Shown here piece after piece: positions 1-12,498 of a stretch of 64,000 nt of DNA. The notes beneath the pieces were generated by a model. The model was not told the DNA's origin, ran no database searches, and saw only the letters and a program-made list of their open reading frames with translations. Each line of letters opens with the position of its first letter. The stretch's first letter is position 1. Position numbers and translations under genes: made by a program. The DNA comes from Congeria kusceri (taxonomy: Eukaryota > Mollusca > Bivalvia > Myida > Dreissenidae), in the NCBI GenBank assembly GCA_027627225.1, contig CM051025.1, positions 54,318,681 through 54,382,680 of the forward strand, written 5' to 3'.

Positions 1-409
1 AAAGGGACTTGAAGTTATGGCTGGAACAACCACTACAACATGAGGACTAGAAATATAACAAATGTTTACATATTTCGACTCACAACAAACTCCTACATAA
101 TGAGGACTACACCTTTTGAGAATCCCTTCAATACTTCCAGTTATACTCCACGCAAGAAGCGGGCAAGACTGATGGATGGATGGAAGGACGGACTGACGAT
201 GCGGTTACTATATGCCTCCCTTTGGGGTCATAAGAAATAAATCAAGCAAACTGATACTAGAATATGGAGCTGAATTGTTCCAAGGACACGAAATAACAAC
301 AACTACAAAAGACATTATTTAACTGGATAGAGCTGAAATAAAAATGATGCAAAATACTAAACAATCATTATAAAATTTATGTAACACTAGAAAAAAAGCA
401 TTTTCTCAC

Positions 410-1930
410 CAAATCGATTCTTGACTAGCACTGGGCAGTCTGTCTCTAAGGGCTCTCCAATCCCGTACATGTTCTCAGCCATGACCCTGAACTTGAACGT
501 GACTCCTGTCTTCAGGCCAGTGACTATACTGGACTGGCACATCAGTATGCCAGGCACCTTCTCCCAGAAGTCTGAGCCCTCCTCGCACTTTTCCACTGTG
601 TAACCTACATCAAGAATACATTCCATTATTGTCCAGCCATAATCTGTTTACATGGCAACATCCAGAACTGGAATATTGTTCTAAATTGAAGGAAATAGCA
701 AAAGGCTCTACTTAAAAGAGATATTTTTGTGTCAAACACTAACACAAATATATTTTCTGTCATTAAATAAGTTCAGTTTAATTGAAAATGATTTCTACAC
801 AAAATATGCCCAAGAAAAACAATTGCATTTTCAATAGTTTTATTTATGGTAAACGAGCCTCAATGAGAGAATTTTATTTATAATTAATAGGACTTACCGA
901 TAATTGGTGAGTTTCCGTCGTCCTGAGGTGGTTTCCATGCCAATTGGCAGGAGTCCGCAAACACATCACTGACACCCAGAGGACCTTCGGGGGGTCCAGG
1001 CTTGTCTGCAAAACAATTAGACTATTTGTAAATTTGATGAAGAGACTATTTGTTACAACACAGACCACTGGCACAGCAATTATGGTTACAAACATAATAT
1101 ATTATGCATATAAATAATAGATGTTTGAAAGAGAAGTTATTTGGAGTTTGTTCATTTTTTTAATTGACTCAGATATTTGTTGTTGCATTTGACAATTGTC
1201 ACTGTAGAAACATGAACTGGTAAATATGTATTTTTGCTATTGACAAATTGCAGAATTTAACATACCAATAACGATGACCGGAATATCTGCAGAATCTCTG
1301 CCATGTTCGTTTTCAACAGTTACAAGGTAGTTTCCAGTGTCGCCATGATCTGCTTTCGGGACCTCTAGCGTAGTATTATCATGAGTGTTGGAGATGCGAG
1401 CCTACAATATATGTCAACCAAAATAGACTTGACTAATAATAACATATGCTGCAGCTGATGGAAGTTAAGGTGGGTTTGCAAATTGTTAATATATTTGATG
1501 GTTAGTTTAAAACTAGAGCTTTGACACAAAATACAACTGATATGGTCTGAACAACAATCTTCGTTCATCCTTTAAGCTGGTATTTACAATGCCCAAATGT
1601 AAATAAAAGGAGAAAAGTTCAGTGGACTACGTATTATTTATAATCCCTTTAGGTAAGTACATGTACAATGAGTTTTCTTTCACTCTGAAATGGTTGAACA
1701 AATTGAATATGTTACTGGTTTAATATAATTCAAAACACTTAACTGGTCCCAAAGATTTAAATACTAATACATAATTACCCTTGGGATGGGTTTTCCTCCT
1801 TTGGTCCAGATGACAGTGGCAGTTGGGAAACCGGTAATGCCCAGTTTCAGCTTGAGTGGCTCTCCAGCACGTACACGCACTTCGGACGCTCCAAAAAGAG
1901 TTGTGGTGGTCAGGTGAACCTTCGGGGGCT
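410..1930 (-). CDS. Titin/twitchin-like Ig + FN3 domain exons, copy 1 (internal, partial gene)
   Basis: Four minus-strand exons: 1930-1779, 1401-1266, 1005-898 and 604-410 (591 bp, 197 residues), with GT-AG borders and phases 1-0, 0-1, 1-1, 1-1. Joined, they code one I-set immunoglobulin domain followed by one fibronectin-III domain. The Ig half has VIWTKGGKPI and the DTGNYLVTVEN signature, in which the usual second Cys is absent, as is common in A-band titin Ig domains. The FN3 half starts with KPGPPEGPL and has LAWKPP, then GYTVEKCEEG and FKFRVMAENMYGIGEP. This Ig-FN3 arrangement is typical of titin, twitchin and projectin, giant sarcomeric proteins that bind myosin. The group ends in phase 1 and can be followed or preceded by identical groups. 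No kinase domain, start or stop is present, so it is an internal piece of a longer gene. Confidence 0.85.
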
Positions 1931-2254
1931 CTGTAAAAACAGCAAGAAGCACATTTAAAAGGTAGCTGTTTTCAGAGTTTGCTCTTTGTCAAGTTTTTGT
2001 TTCTCTAACTTGCATAGTTGTAGGTGCAAATCAATATATTATTCTACACAAATATAATATATTAAAACAAGCAAATTTCTCTTTATCTGGGTGTTTGTCC
2101 AAAATTTTCATGTTAAATGAGACAATTTATGTTTAATTCGAACTTTGCTACTTGGAATTATCAATATTTTAAATCCATTAATCATGTCCCAATTTTTGTT
2201 TTAAAGTGTATTTACAAATGAGTTTGAAAAGCTTATCTGCAGGCTCAAAGTATT

Positions 2255-2790
2255 TTTTTTCTTTTTTTAATGTATTCATTTACAAAAGGTTATCATCACC
2301 TTGGCTTGATTTCACATATTTATTGCTTTCAACCAACTCCTACAATGAGGATTTTATTTCCAATGACAAATAAAATGTTTTACATATTATTCAAGTCACG
2401 AAAACTCCGACAATTAAACAAATTAAAGAACTTCACCTTCAGGATATTTTTTACATACTTTTCGTCAAAAAAACCTATACTATAGGAGGACTTTTGTTTT
2501 ACAATTGTTTTACATACTACAACCCACAAAAAATTCCTACACTGTGAGGACTTTCCCTTTTGATGACTGACACATTTGTTTTACATAATTCAACACGCAA
2601 CAAACTCCAACAATATGAGGACTTTCCCTTTTGATGACTTACACATTTGTTTAACATAATTCAATGCACAACACTCATATTAGGCCATTAACTTAATGAT
2701 TAAGCTAATACAACTGTTTTCCAGATTTTAATTAATAACAAAATCCTACAAGATGAGAACTTTTTTAAGGACTAACACACATTTTACATA
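2255..2790. repeat. Degenerate minisatellite in intron (about 65-75 bp unit), recurring at 5260-5770
   Basis: Diverged tandem units share 'caacaaactcctacaat', 'atgaggac' and 'gttttacataattcaa'. They run between the last exon of one unit and the next copy, and reappear at 40-125, 3044-3129 and 5260-5770. The same unit in reverse complement forms the array at 16660-17230. No coding content. Confidence 0.7.
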
Positions 2791-3413
2791 ATTCAACCAT
2801 TAAGACATTTATTTGGAATGAAAACATTTAGTGTCTCCCGCAATCGAATTATATTCTTTCCATGTATGAAGAAGTTCTATTTCAGATACAACTTCAACAT
2901 TGAACTTCATGTCTGACCTTGACCTTGAACATTTGATGCTGGTTCTTTCCCGATACACATCATATGATGTTGGTTACTAACTGCCAAGTTATTTCAGAAT
3001 TGTCAAAGGGACTTGAAGTTATGGCTGGAACAACCACTACAACATGAGGACTAGAAATATAACAAATGTTTACATATTTCGACTCACAACAAACTCCTAC
3101 ATAATGAGGACTACACCTTTTGAGAATCCCTTCAATACTTCCAGTTATACTCCACGCAAGAAGCGGGCAAGACTGATGGATGGATGGAAGGACGGACTGA
3201 CGATGCGGTTACTATATGCCTCCCTTTGGGGTCATAAGAAATAAATCAAGCAAACTGATACTAGAATATGGAGCTGAATTGTTCCAAGGACACGAAATAA
3301 CAACAACTACAAAAGACATTATTTAACTGGATAGAGCTGAAATAAAAATGATGCAAAATACTAAACAATCATTATAAAATTTATGTAACACTAGAAAAAA
3401 AGCATTTTCTCAC

Positions 3414-4934
3414 CAAATCGATTCTTGACTAGCACTGGGCAGTCTGTCTCTAAGGGCTCTCCAATCCCGTACATGTTCTCAGCCATGACCCTGAACTTGA
3501 ACGTGACTCCTGTCTTCAGGCCAGTGACTATACTGGACTGGCACATCAGTATGCCAGGCACCTTCTCCCAGAAGTCTGAGCCCTCCTCGCACTTTTCCAC
3601 TGTGTAACCTACATCAAGAATACATTCCATTATTGTCCAGCCATAATCTGTTTACATGGCAACATCCAGAACTGGAATATTGTTCTAAATTGAAGGAAAT
3701 AGCAAAAGGCTCTACTTAAAAGAGATATTTTTGTGTCAAACACTAACACAAATATATTTTCTGTCATTAAATAAGTTCAGTTTAATTGAAAATGATTTCT
3801 ACACAAAATATGCCCAAGAAAAACAATTGCATTTTCAATAGTTTTATTTATGGTAAACGAGCCTCAATGAGAGAATTTTATTTATAATTAATAGGACTTA
3901 CCGATAATTGGTGAGTTTCCGTCGTCCTGAGGTGGTTTCCATGCCAATTGGCAGGAGTCCGCAAACACATCACTGACACCCAGAGGACCTTCGGGGGGTC
4001 CAGGCTTGTCTGCAAAACAATTAGACTATTTGTAAATTTGATGAAGAGACTATTTGTTACAACACAGACCACTGGCACAGCAATTATGGTTACAAACATA
4101 ATATATTATGCATATAAATAATAGAGAAGTTTGAAAGAGAAGTTATTTGGAGTTTGTTCATTTTTTTAATTGACTCAGATATTTGTGGTTGCATTTGACA
4201 ATTGTCACTGTAGAAACATGAACTGGTAAATATGTATTTTTGCTATTGACAAATTGCAGAATTTAACATACCAATAACGATGACCGGAATATCTGCAGAA
4301 TCTCTGCCATGTTCGTTTTCAACAGTTACAAGGTAGTTTCCAGTGTCGCCATGATCTGCTTTCGGGACCTCTAGCGTAGTATTATCATGAGTGTTGGAGA
4401 TGCGAGCCTACAATATATGTCAACCAAAATAGACTTGACTAATAATAACATATGCTGCAGCTGATGGAAGTTAAGGTGGGTTTGCAAATTGTTAATATTT
4501 GATGGTTAGTTTAAAACTAGAGCTTTGACACAAAATACAACTGATATGGTCTGAACAACAATCTTCGTTCATCCTTTATGCTGGTATTTACAATGCCCAA
4601 ATGTAAATAAAAGGAGAAAAGTTCAGTGGACTACGTATTATTTATAATCCCTTTAGGTAAGTACATGTACAATGAGTTTTCTTTCACTCTGAAATGGTTG
4701 AACAAATTGAATATGTTACTGGTTTAATATAATTCAAAACACTTAACTGGTCCCAAAGATTTAAATACTAATACATAATTACCCTTGGGATGGGTTTTCC
4801 TCCTTTGGTCCAGATGACAGTGGCAGTTGGGGAACCGGTAATGCCCAGTTTCAGCTTGAGTGGCTCTCCAGCACGTACACGCACTTCGGACGCTCCAAAA
4901 AGAGTTGTGGTGGTCAGGTGAACCTTCGGGGGCT
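3414..4934 (-). CDS. Titin/twitchin-like Ig + FN3 domain exons, copy 2 (upstream in the transcript)
   Basis: Exons 4934-4783, 4407-4272, 4009-3902 and 3608-3414 repeat copy 1 exon for exon. The one coding difference I saw is Ser for Phe in the Ig strand ITG-x-PTATV (base 4832 g against 1828 a). Ser is the more usual residue there. The last exon ends in phase 1 and the first exon of copy 1 begins with the two remaining bases of a codon, so the two groups splice into an uninterrupted Ig-FN3-Ig-FN3 protein. No exon belonging further 5' was recognised to the right of 4934 before the SET gene at 8.9 kb. Confidence 0.83.
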
Positions 4935-6115
4935 CTGTAAAAACAGCAAGAAGCACATTTAAAAGGTAGCTGTTTTCAGAGTTTGCTCTTTGTCAAGTTT
5001 TTGTTTCTCTAACTTGTATAGTTGTAGGTGCAAATCAAAATATTATTCTACACAAATATAATATATTAAAACAAGCAAATTTCTCTTTATCTGGGTGTTT
5101 GTCCAAAATTTTCATGTTAAATGAGACAATTTATGTTTAATTCGAACTTTGCTACTTGGAATTATCAATATTTTAAATCCATTAATCATGTCCCAATTTT
5201 TGTTTTAAAGTGTATTTACAAATGAGTTTGAAAAGCTTATCTGCAGGCTCAAAGTATTTTTTTTCTTTTTTTAATGTATTCATTTACAAAAGGTTATCAT
5301 CACCTTGGCTTGATTTCACATATTTATTGCTTTCAACCAACTCCTACAATGAGGATTTTATTTCCAATGACAAATAAAATGTTTTACATATTATTCAAGT
5401 CACGAAAACTCCGACAATTAAACAAATTAAAGAACTTCACCTTCAGGATATTTTTTACATACTTTTCGTCAAAAAAACCTATACTATAGGAGGACTTTTG
5501 TTTTACAATTGTTTTACATACTACAACCCACAAAACATTCCTACACTGTGAGGACTTTCCCTTTTGATGACTGACACATTTGTTTTACATAATTCAACAC
5601 ACAACAAACTCCAACAATATGAGGACTTTCCCTTTTGATGACTTACACATTTGTTTAACATAATTCAATGCACAACACTCATATTAGGCCATTAAGCGAA
5701 CACAACTGTTTTCCAGATTTTAATTAATAACAAAATCCTACAAGATGAGAACTTTTTTAAGGACTGACACACATTTTACATAATTCAACCATTAAGACAT
5801 TTATTTGGAATGAAAACATTTAGTGTCTCCCGCAATCGAATTATATTCTTTCCATGTATGAAGAAGTTCTATTTCAGATACAACTTCAACATTGAACTTC
5901 ATGTCTGACCTTGACCTTGAACATTTGATGCTGGTTCTTTCCCGAGACACGTCATGATGTTGGTTAGTAACTGCCAAGTTATTTCAGAATTGTCAAAGGG
6001 ACTTGAAGTTATGGCTGGGACACAAAATATGTACAAAAGTTCACAATATAATTATAAAACATCTGAACTTGTTTAACATTGCAAAAATGTTTTAACTCAA
6101 AAACAAGAAACATGG

Positions 6116-6779
6116 CAGGCATCGACAAATTGTTCCAGAGCCACTCGCCCTGCAGGGCGAGTAGGCCCGACAATCCACTTGCCCTGCAGTTTAATCTGCT
6201 CGCCCTGCATTGTTTTGATATCGAAAAACATTATTTCTGATAATAAGCAACCAGGACCTTTTTATTGAAAGACATGCTTGATTGACAAATTATGTTGGTA
6301 AATTTTGGCTACTCTGTTGATCATGAATTATTCACTTATAGTAATAATTAAACCAACTATGTAAAAAGTTATTGATACAAACATACCCAAATTAAATTCA
6401 ATTCTTCACATAAAAGACCTATCTAATGGTCTTTTTTTTTTCACAGTATAAATACTATAATAATCGATTAGATTTAAAGCAGTGTCATCCACAAATCAAG
6501 CACATTCCGCGCAGCCGAATTCGACAATTATTTTACTGTGCCCGTGACGTCATTGAAATTGTCAAAACGAAAGCGCAGTTTCTTTGTGTACAGTATTTTG
6601 TTCGTTCGGCAATTTGTTTACGCTTTCTATTGGTGTGGCAGGAGTTTTGCCATTGGATTAATATTTCCAAACCGGAAAAAAGCACTCGCCCGGCCGGTCG
6701 AGTATTTAAAAAACTTTACTCGAACGACCTTCAACTTCACTCGTAAATTCGAGCGGGCGAGTGGATTTTTCGATGCCTG
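6116..6779. mobile_element. Non-autonomous hAT-type DNA transposon with 8-bp target duplication
   Basis: The element begins CAGGCATCGA and ends TCGATGCCTG, so its termini are inverted repeats, and near-terminal CACTCGCCC blocks are also inverted. It is flanked on both sides by the identical 8-bp sequence aaacatgg (6108-6115 and 6780-6787). An 8-bp duplication with CAG...CTG ends is the hallmark of hAT transposons. The 664-bp interior has no transposase; the frames inside (such as 6426-6746) show no conserved motif, so it would need an enzyme supplied from elsewhere. Confidence 0.85.
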
Positions 6780-6787
6780 AAACATGG

Positions 6788-7975
6788 CAATGCCACAAAA
6801 CCAGGTTTTCAACATTTAACTTATTATTGTTCTTTACTTTAAATAATTGTGCAATCCAAGCTAAGCTGCCTGTAAGCTACCTACACACAAAATTCCAGCA
6901 CAATACCTCAATCCAAACTCAAGTTATTGAGTGGAAAGTTTTTCTATTTAAGTAACAGTGACCTTGACCCATCTGGCCCAAAATGCTAGGTCCCAAGCTA
7001 GGTCTGCATGTAAGCTTCCAATGCACTAAATTTCAGCACAATGAGAAAAAGCCCTGATACCCCACCAATCTTATAACAAGCATGTTCAACATCGTTCAAA
7101 ACCTGGTAAAAAACAACTGTTTTATATGTATATAATTATATTTATATATACTTTTTAAAACTTTAGAGCGAAAACCAATTTTTGTGCTTTGCAAAACTGC
7201 CAAATTTGAATGGCAAAGCCAATATATCTAGTGCCCATCAAGGCAGCAACATAACACACTAAAACATAACTTTGATTTAGGGATGTCAACAAATATCTGG
7301 ATATCCAAATATATAGAAAATACGTTAGCATCCAGATAACAAAAATGTATTTTAATATTTATTTTTTTTTAATCTTGATTGCGCATAAAAATGACCCTGC
7401 TGCATGCATATTGATTACTCCAAAACAGCCAATAGCTTTGATCCCACACTAGTGGGCAATATGGGGTTTTGCACATTTAACTGTAAATTTAAACCCTTTA
7501 TATACTTACAAAATAGAATCGGATTTTCCCAATTTTGAATACTTTCATGTCGTTAATTTCCCAATTGAACTTTTCCCCAAAAAGTTCCTGTCACCAACTA
7601 TTAAAATAAAAATTGAAATGATCACAATTGTTAAAAAATCCTTTGTAATCTGTTAAACTCATGTCTTATGTAACCAGTTGCATCAATTATTAAAAGTATT
7701 AATTGTTTTCTGATTTTTCTGGATATTACATACATATATGTCAAGTTTGGTGTCCGTTGACATCCCTACTAAAAACATAATCACATTCAGAAACTAACAA
7801 ATTTCTTCAAACCAAAAAATGTCAACAAATCGTACCTTTCTTTATCTGAAAATGTAATAACCAACACGTATAAACTAACACCATTTAAATTAAATAGCAC
7901 CATAAAATACTTAATAATAGATGAGGTCCGTTTTCAGCCCATTTAAACCGTGTTAATGAACAAAAGAAGAGGGTC
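6788..7975. other. Non-coding stretch, no gene seen
   Basis: AT-rich sequence with no exon that I can support. It could be intergenic or intronic to either minus-strand gene. Confidence 0.5.
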
Positions 7976-7980
7976 AAAAG

Positions 7981-8412
7981 AGCGCTCACCTGAGACCTGG
8001 AGAAACTAAACTGGTAGTGTTCACAAGCTTTCACTATAGCCATAGAAGGAAACTGCCTCACCCTGGCAGCTATGTTTTTCAACGTCCCAGAATCATTTTG
8101 GAACTCGAACAAGATATGATAAGATGAAATATTCTAAGAAAGTTTCATGATGATTGGGCAAAACATGTAACACTAGGGTGTTAACAAGCTTTTTCTTCAA
8201 TTTGACCTAGTGCCCTAGTTTTCGACCCCACGTGACTCAGTTTTGAAAATGGCGAGACAAATGTTCTGACCAAGTTTCATGAAGATTGGTCAATACATGT
8301 GGCCTCTAGAGTGATCATAACTATAATCATAAGGTTAATGTTGACAACGGACAACGAACAAAAGGGGATCACAAATGCTTACCATGATCATGTTCTGCTC
8401 AGGTGGGTTATC
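7981..8412. mobile_element. Dispersed bivalve-type repeat with inverted CTCACCTGAG-like ends
   Basis: The left end has gctcacctgag near 7985 and the right end has gctcaggtggg near 8397, an inverted pair. Inside are two diverged copies of 'aagtttcatgatgattggg' (8139, 8271) followed by phrases familiar from repeats across bivalve genomes. The minus-strand frame over 7885-8112 lies partly in this repeat and is not a gene. The element class is not determined. Confidence 0.55.
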
Positions 8413-8906
8413 GTAAATTAAGGTGTATTATTCAGTAAAATAGTACGCATATGCTTGCTTTTCTTCCGAAGAAGTTAAACCATAATGTACAGGTGCATAA
8501 TTATTGGTCATTTTTTATTATAAACAAGAGCGCCATGGTGATGTTGTAAGCTCTGTTGGTGCTAGACTCAACAATAAAATCTAGTTAACTAAGCAATGTT
8601 AGTTATGATTTATCATAAGGAAAAGTATGTCAAGGTCAAAGTAAGTTGAAGATATACGAGTTGATTAGGAATGGTCTATCAAAAGCAACAACTGAATGAG
8701 AATCAAAGTGTTGTAGTAAGGACTGTTGGTATTTCTAAATACTTAAATGCATGGGGAAATAACCGCTTGTACAAGCCTGACTTTGATAACAAAGTGACTT
8801 AGTCTCTTAAGCTTGTAACACTATCATTGCATTCATAAGTACGTTGATTTTTATAGAGTTAAAGCTTCCTTCAATTTTGATGGTTTGAGATTAACATTTT
8901 TGTTAC
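8413..8906. other. Non-coding stretch downstream of the known SET exons
   Basis: The SET gene should have at least one more exon 3' of position 8907 on the minus strand. I could not identify a convincing acceptor and frame here or further left. Confidence 0.4.
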
Positions 8907-10438
8907 CTTAGATCTCCATGGATAGTCTCCTGGCCCATAGTCGTACAGAATTTCTTCTGCCGGCTGAATGTCTCGGAGGGCGTAGAAGTACAGTATAGGT
9001 TTTCCAGATTCTTCTACAATTTTAACTTTGCAGTTTGGTTTTTTGTTGTCATCATTTACCAAACGCCCCAGTGAGTCATTTTCTTCCGTGGCATCAATCC
9101 TGTAATGAAGCACAATTGTGCTTCATAATCTGACATACATTTTTGAAATAATGTTGTTTTGTAAAGAAGTATAAGAACAACTATTTTTGTGCTCTGTGCC
9201 ATTTTATGAGTAGATAAACAATGCGTGTTGTGATTTTTTAATTACATAATTTTTTTATGAGACTGTTCTAGAATAAAACATAACTTATTAATAGAATATA
9301 ATTTTTACTATTAAAAGACTTTTAAAAAGTGATACATACCAGTACTTTCTCCCTCTAAAAGTGAATTCAAAAATGTAGGTATCGTCGCCTTTTGGGTCCT
9401 CTTCTACCAAATGTCCCTGGTATTTGAGGAATAGCTGCCCCTTTTCTATTCTAGTTCTCGTGTAGACACATCTGCCTAAAAACAGTTCAGGGCATATTCT
9501 CACTTGCGCAGGGGATTCATTAAGTTTTGAAGTAGGATGATAGTTCTCAAAAGTAGGAGGGAAAAATAAGGTTTTTATTACTTAACCAGGGGTGGCGAAA
9601 TCATATGTCCGAGTTGTCCGAGTCGTACATTTTGGTGTCCGGGCAACTGATTTTTTCCAATCAACTTGTCTGTGGACAACCATTTTAATCAAATAATACT
9701 CTCGGTAAAATTATAAATTAAAAGACCAATTCCAATTTCACAAAATGCTGTGTTGACACGATTTTACAATTTATTCAATTATCCTTTTTAACACCCTTGA
9801 AATTTCTCCTAGTATGCATTCATTAATTCATTAATGCTCTATCTACGGTGCTTGCATTGTTTAGGTACAGTAGTATTGTCTGACACCTTATTCAACAGTC
9901 ACATGATAATTATGTTACACATTTTACAGCTAGAAACTGTCAAAGCGTTCCCTAGAATATTTTTAGTAGATATCGAGCGGGAAAAAATGGTCTAAGGACC
10001 GACCATCCAACTGGAAGACAGACAGGTGCAAAGCGATATATTCCTGCTTTTTCTAAGGGGGGCATTATTATTGTAGGTTTATCTGTAGCTCTGTACTGAA
10101 CCCCCCACAGAACAGTAAACGCAAGTTTCGTTTTATTGATATCCATCAAATGATTTCAGATTTGTTGGAATTGTTGACAACAATGGACAAACACTGGCCA
10201 CAAAACTGTTAGAAAATCCCATATCAAATACATACTGACCTTGAGCACTTCATGAGCATGAGAAGTTTAATATGAACTTATTTTTAAATTCAAAGTGCAA
10301 ATATGCTCAGCTGGTCACAAAAGTATTTAAACATAATAATTATTTAAACATACCTTTTGCCTCAGAAAATTTTATGAATAAGTCTGCATTAATACACTGT
10401 TGTGAGCCTCGAGTGACTCTTCTAGTCTGTTTCATCAT
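8907..10438 (-). CDS. KMT5A/SET8-like SET-domain protein, 5' part (three exons)
   Basis: Exons 10440-10354, 9475-9340 and 9099-8907 have GT-AG borders and compatible phases (1, then 2, then 0). The first holds a possible start ATG at 10438 (a second at 10435) after a TTTTGCAG acceptor. The joined protein reads into a SET domain: EAKGRCVYTRTRIEKGQ, FLKYQGHL, RKYWIDATEEN, LGRLVNDDN and EEILYDYGPGDYPWR. KMT5A/SET8 is a nuclear enzyme that monomethylates lysine 20 of histone H4 using S-adenosylmethionine. Here the catalytic-region NHS motif is NDD, while YDYG is kept; from memory, this variant occurs in an expanded fish and invertebrate SET subfamily. The domain sits within 140 residues of the possible start, so the protein lacks the long N-terminal region of vertebrate KMT5A, unless upstream exons exist. 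The 3' end is not found. Confidence 0.75.
9476..10353. other. Intron 1 of the SET gene
   Basis: Lies between the first two SET exons. Around 9590 there is a CAGGGGTGGCGAAATC sequence resembling one end of a hAT element, but no matching other end was seen. Nothing else recognised. Confidence 0.5.
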
Positions 10439-10444
10439 TACTGC

Positions 10445-11722
10445 AAAACAATAAATAACCATTATATATAAATATATACAATAAAATCCATTCAACATTT
10501 AAGCATTTAGCAGTACTCACACTTTTCCTGGGATAGCTGGTTTACCAGCAATAAATACACATACTTATGTCAGTATTAAAAACTGACCATTAACTTGAAT
10601 ATAATTAAATTAAACTAGAGGTAGGGGGAGAATCAATCTGATTCTCATTAAAATAAATAAAAAAAACCTAATGTTCACTCAATTATTTGTCGCTTTTAGT
10701 CACTTGAATCTACATGAAATTCCCAGAATCTGCATTACTCTATTTAAATTTTACCGAAATCTACGACAAAACTTTATATATCCAACATTTATAATAAATT
10801 ATCATTAGATAAACACATACATGCAGGCTTTCCAGCAATACATTTGAAAAAACTAGGAGAAAACTAGGAAACTTTCATTCAGAAAACTAGGAAAAAAGTA
10901 GAAAATATTAGGAGTTCATTTTCATGAAATGCATTAAAGGTTCAAACATTGTAAATATTTATGATTTGTAGGGAATCCTATGCACATGAGACATGGCACA
11001 ATTGATGACAAAGGTTTTAAACTCTGAAAAAATATATAACTTACATTTCTCACAAAAGTACTGTAATTCAATGTATACCTAATGTTTCAAACCAAATGAC
11101 AACACATACATGTAGACAATTTTTTTTATGTTTTACATAAGCGATACAAGGTATTGACTGTGGTTAGACTTTCCTATGTTTTTTCACAATTTTGAGAAGT
11201 TTGCGACTCAATTTTTCACAATTTTGAAATGTTCGCGACACATTTTTTCACAAATTGAGCAGCCAACGGCCGCTTCACAAAAATAGGAAAAAAAGCCCTG
11301 AAAACAGCACTGAAAATTTGTAATAATTATTTATCTATTTCATTACAATCATCCTTTTTAGATTAACAAACACCAAATAACAGTTTGAAAAACAAATAAA
11401 GTGTACGTAATGTTCTGTAATGCATATAGGAAGTGTGTAGCAATTTAGAGAATTTCTTACCAAAGTTCTTTAGACAAAATCTTAGATGTGCAATTAAAAA
11501 ATATTTGTATATATTTTCATAAGTTTTAATTTCAAAAGATCTGGGGTGGTCAAATATACATGACAGAATATACATGAAAAAAGGATTTATGCAAATCAGG
11601 TACACGAATGGCTCTGCTTATAATTGTGCATCAAATGTGTCAAATATGTAATGTATTTAGTATAATTATTCTGTCTGAGGCTTACCTTAAATCGTCATGG
11701 GTGGATGCTAAACTGTTTCAGT
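10445..11722. other. Non-coding AT-rich stretch
   Basis: Contains 'aactaggaaaa' repeats around 10850-10900 that recur near 12630-12700, suggesting a dispersed low-complexity element. No exon with supported borders was found. Confidence 0.4.
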
Positions 11723-11726
11723 AACT

Positions 11727-12498
11727 TACCAACCCATGCGAAAGACGTCGGACCTCGGACATTTACGATTAAAATGGCTGAGGTCCTGTATAATTTCCGA
11801 AAGTGGCGGTCCTCGTGTCCGGTAAAAAATTGATGTATAAAACTATCTGTTTCGGTTCGAAATGAAAACGAAACTGCCTATTTGTCAGAAATATTGACTG
11901 GTTTCATTTACTTTGCAATAATATGGCAAATTACGATCATAAAATAGAATGATTTATTACCAACCAGTCAAGCACACTTGTAATTACCTGTGACATAAAA
12001 TAGAATGAGGGTTTTTCATTGGTCGATATGATCACATGACTAGAACTGGTTTCCAGCCTTTTAACAAACGTACATCAATAGCGGGGAACCATGCAACCTT
12101 CGCCCTTTCCTTGACCTTGTCAACATCTTAAGCGAAAGTTACGATTTCTAGTGACAGCAAAATTTCTCCGATTTCAAAGGCATATGACTAGGCTATTGTA
12201 GTTCTTTTGTGAATATCAGGAAATGGGTTTTTTGTAGTACTTTTGTCAAATGACGCTTTCTTCACTTTTTTTTATTTTTACCATATGTTATAAAAGAAAT
12301 CTTAATTTTGTTATCATTTGGACTGGTTAACCATTTGCATTGTGAAAATGAGAGTAATATACTTGAGAAAGGGTATTTCCGTTTATTTGGTTAAAAAAGA
12401 ACAAGGTCCGGTAAAATCTGGTGAGGTCCTGTAAAATTCAAAAGTTACAGGACCTCATGTCCTGTGGAACTTTTTTGTCTTTCGCATGGGTTGGTAAC
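11727..12498. mobile_element. TIR element with 'ttaccaacccatgcgaaaga' ends (about 770 bp)
   Basis: The left end at about 11727-11747 and the right end at about 12478-12498 are inverted copies of about 21 bp. Inside, short 'gaggtcctgta' and 'ggacctc' blocks lie near both ends, also inverted. No transposase frame is present. I could not identify a convincing target-site duplication, so the superfamily is undetermined. Confidence 0.65.

Larger units (their letters stand above)
1..6018. repeat. 3.0-kb direct tandem duplication (two units)
   Basis: Unit 1 (from the window edge to about 3004) and unit 2 (about 3005-6018) match with an offset of 3004 and few differences. Those seen include small compensating indels near 1130/4130 and 1487/4497, and a shorter stretch near 5690. 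The start of the unit (aaagggacttgaagttatgg) recurs at 1, 3005 and 5997; similarity stops at about 6018. The unit carries the four muscle-protein exons and their introns. The left boundary lies at or beyond the window edge. Confidence 0.93.

Noticed and set aside
421..603. Plus-strand frame opposite an FN3 exon (and 3425-3607)
   Set aside because: Shadow of the minus-strand exon 604-410.
874..1095. 73-codon minus-strand frame over an FN3 exon (and its copy at 3878-4099)
   Set aside because: It is in the wrong register; the real exon 1005-898 reads KPGPPEGPL in another frame.
6426..6746. 106-codon frame inside the hAT element
   Set aside because: No transposase motif; overlaps frames on both strands and lies in a non-autonomous element.
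9588..9605. CAGGGGTGGCGAAATC as a hAT end
   Set aside because: No inverted partner or target duplication was found within the intron.
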